64,000 bases of DNA from Vibrio sp. UBA2441 (GTDB lineage Bacteria > Pseudomonadota > Gammaproteobacteria > Enterobacterales > Vibrionaceae): the NCBI GenBank assembly GCA_002342685.1, contig DDQN01000059.1:1-64000 (forward strand). The letters are read 5' to 3'. Below the pieces are notes generated by a model that ran no database searches, had not been told where the DNA came from, and saw only the letters and a program-made list of their open reading frames with translations. The position numbers were made by a program, and so were the translations under genes. This document shows, piece by piece, positions 62,267-64,000 of this stretch (positions within the stretch are counted from its first letter, which is position 1; each line of letters begins with the position of its first letter).

Positions 62267-62335
62267 TCGTTATATTGCTTAATAATGGTTTATTTGGCTC
62301 TGGCTCTTGTAAAATTGTCTAAATAAATTACTCTA

Positions 62336-62349
62336 ATTGTATAGTCAAT
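62336..62349. promoter_or_regulatory. HutC-like operator before hutC
   Basis: ATTGTATAGTCAAT differs at two positions from the perfect palindrome found before hutI (63165-63178). It lies 16 bp ahead of the hutC ATG, suggesting autoregulation. Confidence 0.6.
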
Positions 62350-62365
62350 TTAAATTGGTCGGCCA

Positions 62366-63082
62366 ATGTCCAGCAGCCCGTTATACATCCAGATAAAAGA
62401 GTACATTTCTAAGAATATTGATTCAGGTGTGTGGCCTGTGGGTCACAGGATCAATACCGAATTGGAGCTTACCAGCCAGTTCAAGGTTAGTCGTATGACG
62501 GTGAATAAGGCAATTAGAGATCTGGTCTCAGAAGGAAGGCTGGTTCGAAAACCAAGAACCGGTACGTTTGTATGCGCTCAGGCAGAGAAGGCAGAATCGC
62601 CTCTTTTGGATATCAGAAATATTGCTGATGAGGTCAAATCCAGAGGAAAAAACTATCAGAATCGGGTGGTAAAACAGCTTGAAGTTAACGCTGATGAAGC
62701 CATAGCAACCCGCTTAGGTGTGATGGTAAATGCGCCAGTTTTTTACACTGAAATAATCCACTATTCTGACGAGACCCCTGTCCAGTTGGAGGTTCGCTGG
62801 GTTAATCCTAATCATGCACCTGACTATCTAAAACAAGACTTTTCCCAGTTCACGCCAAATCAATACCTCTCCGAGAACTGCCCATTGAGTGCCATTGAAC
62901 ATACGGTGGAAGCAATAGTGCCCGAAAGTCATATTCGGACGGCTTTAGTTATGGGGGAGGATGAGCCTTGTCTATTGCTTAACCGTCGTACTTGGAGCAA
63001 CGAACATCTGGTTAGTAGTGCATTGCTTTATCATCCCGGCTCGAAATATCAATTGAGTTCCAAGGTATTAATTGGGGTCTGA
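62366..63082 (+). CDS. hutC: Histidine utilisation repressor HutC
   Basis: A 238-residue GntR/HutC-subfamily repressor. The N-terminal winged helix reads VSRMTVNKAIRDLVSEGRLV followed by KPRTGTFV. The C-terminal UTRA effector domain (about 95-235), which senses urocanate in known HutC proteins, contains FYTEIIHYSDETPVQLEVRWV. It precedes hutI in the same direction, with HutC-like operators before both genes. The stop codon lies within a long perfect palindrome (63068-63092), so the last few residues (VLIGV) are encoded by or next to a repeat element. No good ribosome-binding site precedes the ATG. Confidence 0.92.
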   Translation: MSSSPLYIQIKEYISKNIDSGVWPVGHRINTELELTSQFKVSRMTVNKAIRDLVSEGRLVRKPRTGTFVCAQAEKAESPLLDIRNIADEVKSRGKNYQNRVVKQLEVNADEAIATRLGVMVNAPVFYTEIIHYSDETPVQLEVRWVNPNHAPDYLKQDFSQFTPNQYLSENCPLSAIEHTVEAIVPESHIRTALVMGEDEPCLLLNRRTWSNEHLVSSALLYHPGSKYQLSSKVLIGV

Positions 63083-63092
63083 CCCCAATTAA
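63068..63092. repeat. REP-like palindrome overlapping the hutC stop
   Basis: TTAATTGGGGTC (63068-63079) and GACCCCAATTAA (63081-63092) are perfect 12-base inverted copies around a single T. The GGGGTCTGACCCC core resembles extragenic palindromes often linked to REP-associated (RAYT-type) transposases in gammaproteobacteria. The hutC TGA is at its centre. It may also act as terminator. Confidence 0.6.
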
Positions 63093-63164
63093 TTTCGGCC
63101 TATTTCTCTACTTTTGATCACATTTTCATAACACTAATCTTGCCAGTGAACTATACTTGGTTTA

Positions 63165-63178
63165 ATTGTATATACAAT
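63165..63178. promoter_or_regulatory. HutC operator before hutI
   Basis: ATTGTATATACAAT is a perfect 14-bp palindrome about 30 bp before the hutI start. It matches the TGTATATACA core known for HutC sites, so it likely represses the hutI-led operon in the absence of urocanate. Confidence 0.7.
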
Positions 63179-63209
63179 AAACTTGAGTGAGTGAAAAAAG
63201 GGAGGCGTT

Positions 63210-64000
63210 ATGAATTTGGTGCTGGAAAATGCCCGGTTAGTAACAATGCAAACGGGTGCAAAAGGCTATGAAGTGTCTGAGCCAATGCAAGTGTTGATCT
63301 CTGAAGGAAGGATCGAAGCGATTGATCTTCAGTCTTCTGCTGAGAAACCGAGCCTTTACACCTTTTTTTCTGATCAACCTTATATCCATCTTGATTGCTC
63401 AGAAAAGTTGATTACCCCCGGGTTGATCGACTGCCATACACATCTGATTTATGCCGGAAATCGTGCCAATGAATTTGAACAGCGGTTAAAAGGATCGAGT
63501 TATCAGGATATTGCTCGTCGCGGGGGCGGTATTCTTTCTACTGTGGAAGCGACGAGAAAGGCCTCAATAGAACAACTGTCTGATCTGGCTCAGCCAAGGT
63601 TAGAAGCGTTAATGGCCTCTGGTGTTACTACGATAGAAATTAAATCCGGTTATGGCCTGACGGTACATGATGAGCTCAAAATGCTCAGAGCGGCAAAGCT
63701 TTTGGAATCCCAAAATGATATCAAGGTTTCCACTACTTTATTAGGTGCGCATGCATTACCACCTGAATATAAAGATCGCGCGGATGAGTATATTCAATAT
63801 GTCTGCCAACAAATGATCCCAATGATTGCAGAAGAAGGTTTGGCCGATAGTGTCGATGTTTTTTGCGAAGGTATTGGTTTTAACCTGTCTCAAACCGAAA
63901 AAGTTTTTAAAGCGGCGATAGGAAATGGTTTGGCTGTGAAAGGGCACACTGAACAGCTAAGTGATCTTGGTGGCAGCGCTTTAGCGGCCCGATATAAGGC
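63210..64000 (+). CDS. hutI: Imidazolonepropionase HutI (partial, runs off the window)
   Basis: The first 263 codons of imidazolonepropionase, a metal-dependent amidohydrolase that opens 4-imidazolone-5-propionate to N-formimino-L-glutamate in histidine breakdown. The metal motif is LIDCHTHLIYAGNRANEFEQ, followed by GGGILSTVEATR, IEIKSGYGLT, LLGAHALPPEY and VKGHTEQLSDLGG, all typical of HutI. GGGAGG precedes the ATG by seven bases. The gene is open at position 64000; family length (~410) implies about 145 more residues. It is expected to head a hut operon under HutC. Confidence 0.94.
   Translation, partial: MNLVLENARLVTMQTGAKGYEVSEPMQVLISEGRIEAIDLQSSAEKPSLYTFFSDQPYIHLDCSEKLITPGLIDCHTHLIYAGNRANEFEQRLKGSSYQDIARRGGGILSTVEATRKASIEQLSDLAQPRLEALMASGVTTIEIKSGYGLTVHDELKMLRAAKLLESQNDIKVSTTLLGAHALPPEYKDRADEYIQYVCQQMIPMIAEEGLADSVDVFCEGIGFNLSQTEKVFKAAIGNGLAVKGHTEQLSDLGGSALAARYK

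Overview
The window reads as chromosomal DNA of a marine gammaproteobacterium, most likely a member of the Vibrionaceae (Vibrio/Photobacterium type). This is inferred from moderate-to-low G+C, AT-rich spacers, an omega-3 polyunsaturated fatty acid (PUFA) synthase cluster, TRAP-type uronate uptake, a caa3 oxidase cluster and a hut operon. Genus and species cannot be fixed from the sequence alone. No rRNA, tRNA, CRISPR array, complete insertion sequence or prophage was recognised.

Layout. (1) 1-270: tail of an unrecognised gene, closed by a strong terminator. (2) 698-13767: a glycerol/dihydroxyacetone block. It holds dhaK-dhaL (two-subunit, PTS-type), dhaR (reverse strand), gldA, a second one-piece ATP-type kinase (DhaK-DhaL fusion), an MFS transporter, a zinc-less MDR oxidoreductase, a 7-helix membrane protein of unknown function, and a double-Cache histidine kinase. 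A ~60-bp degenerate direct repeat lies on both sides (455-515 and 13774-13832). (3) 14043-17622: a periplasmic P460-like c-type haem protein, a membrane diguanylate cyclase, and a nucleoside-hydrolase/VOC fusion. (4) 17747-28045, reverse strand: a ~3014-residue secreted DUF11-rich surface protein directly abutting an OmpA-type porin. (5) 28480-47865: the PUFA synthase locus: Orf6-type thioesterase, pfaE (phosphopantetheinyl transferase) and pfaA-pfaB-pfaC-pfaD with stop/start overlaps or tiny gaps. (6) 47958-54188: a uronate locus: yhcH/yiaL-like and ygjV on the reverse strand, kduI, a DctPQM TRAP transporter and an IclR/KdgR-type regulator, with a KdgR-like palindrome in the divergent promoter. 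(7) 54444-62266: caa3 cytochrome c oxidase: coxB-coxA-ctaG-coxC, a divergent DUF2909 gene, surf1, a Sco-like small protein, ctaA and ctaB. (8) 62366-64000: hutC and the start of hutI (runs off the window), with two HutC-like operators.

How the genes work together. GldA and the two kinases would convert glycerol to dihydroxyacetone and then to DHAP. DhaR with DhaK/DhaL is the expected sensor circuit. PfaE activates the five tandem ACPs of PfaA. PfaABCD then makes EPA or DHA (EPA favoured by the short AT-only PfaB), and the thioesterase probably helps release it. The KduI/TRAP genes take up and isomerise unsaturated uronates from pectin- or alginate-like polymers. The cox genes make and mature a haem-copper oxidase with a fused cytochrome c.

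Most unusual items: the nucleoside-hydrolase/VOC fusion; the haem protein beside a diguanylate cyclase; the unknown 7-TM protein in the DHA block; a 28-bp out-of-frame duplication that rewrote the MFS C-terminus; very recent 309-bp ACP duplications in pfaA; a FadR-like site in the 880-bp pfaA leader; divergent surf1/DUF2909 start codons overlapping in CATG; and the hutC stop codon lying inside a REP-like palindrome.
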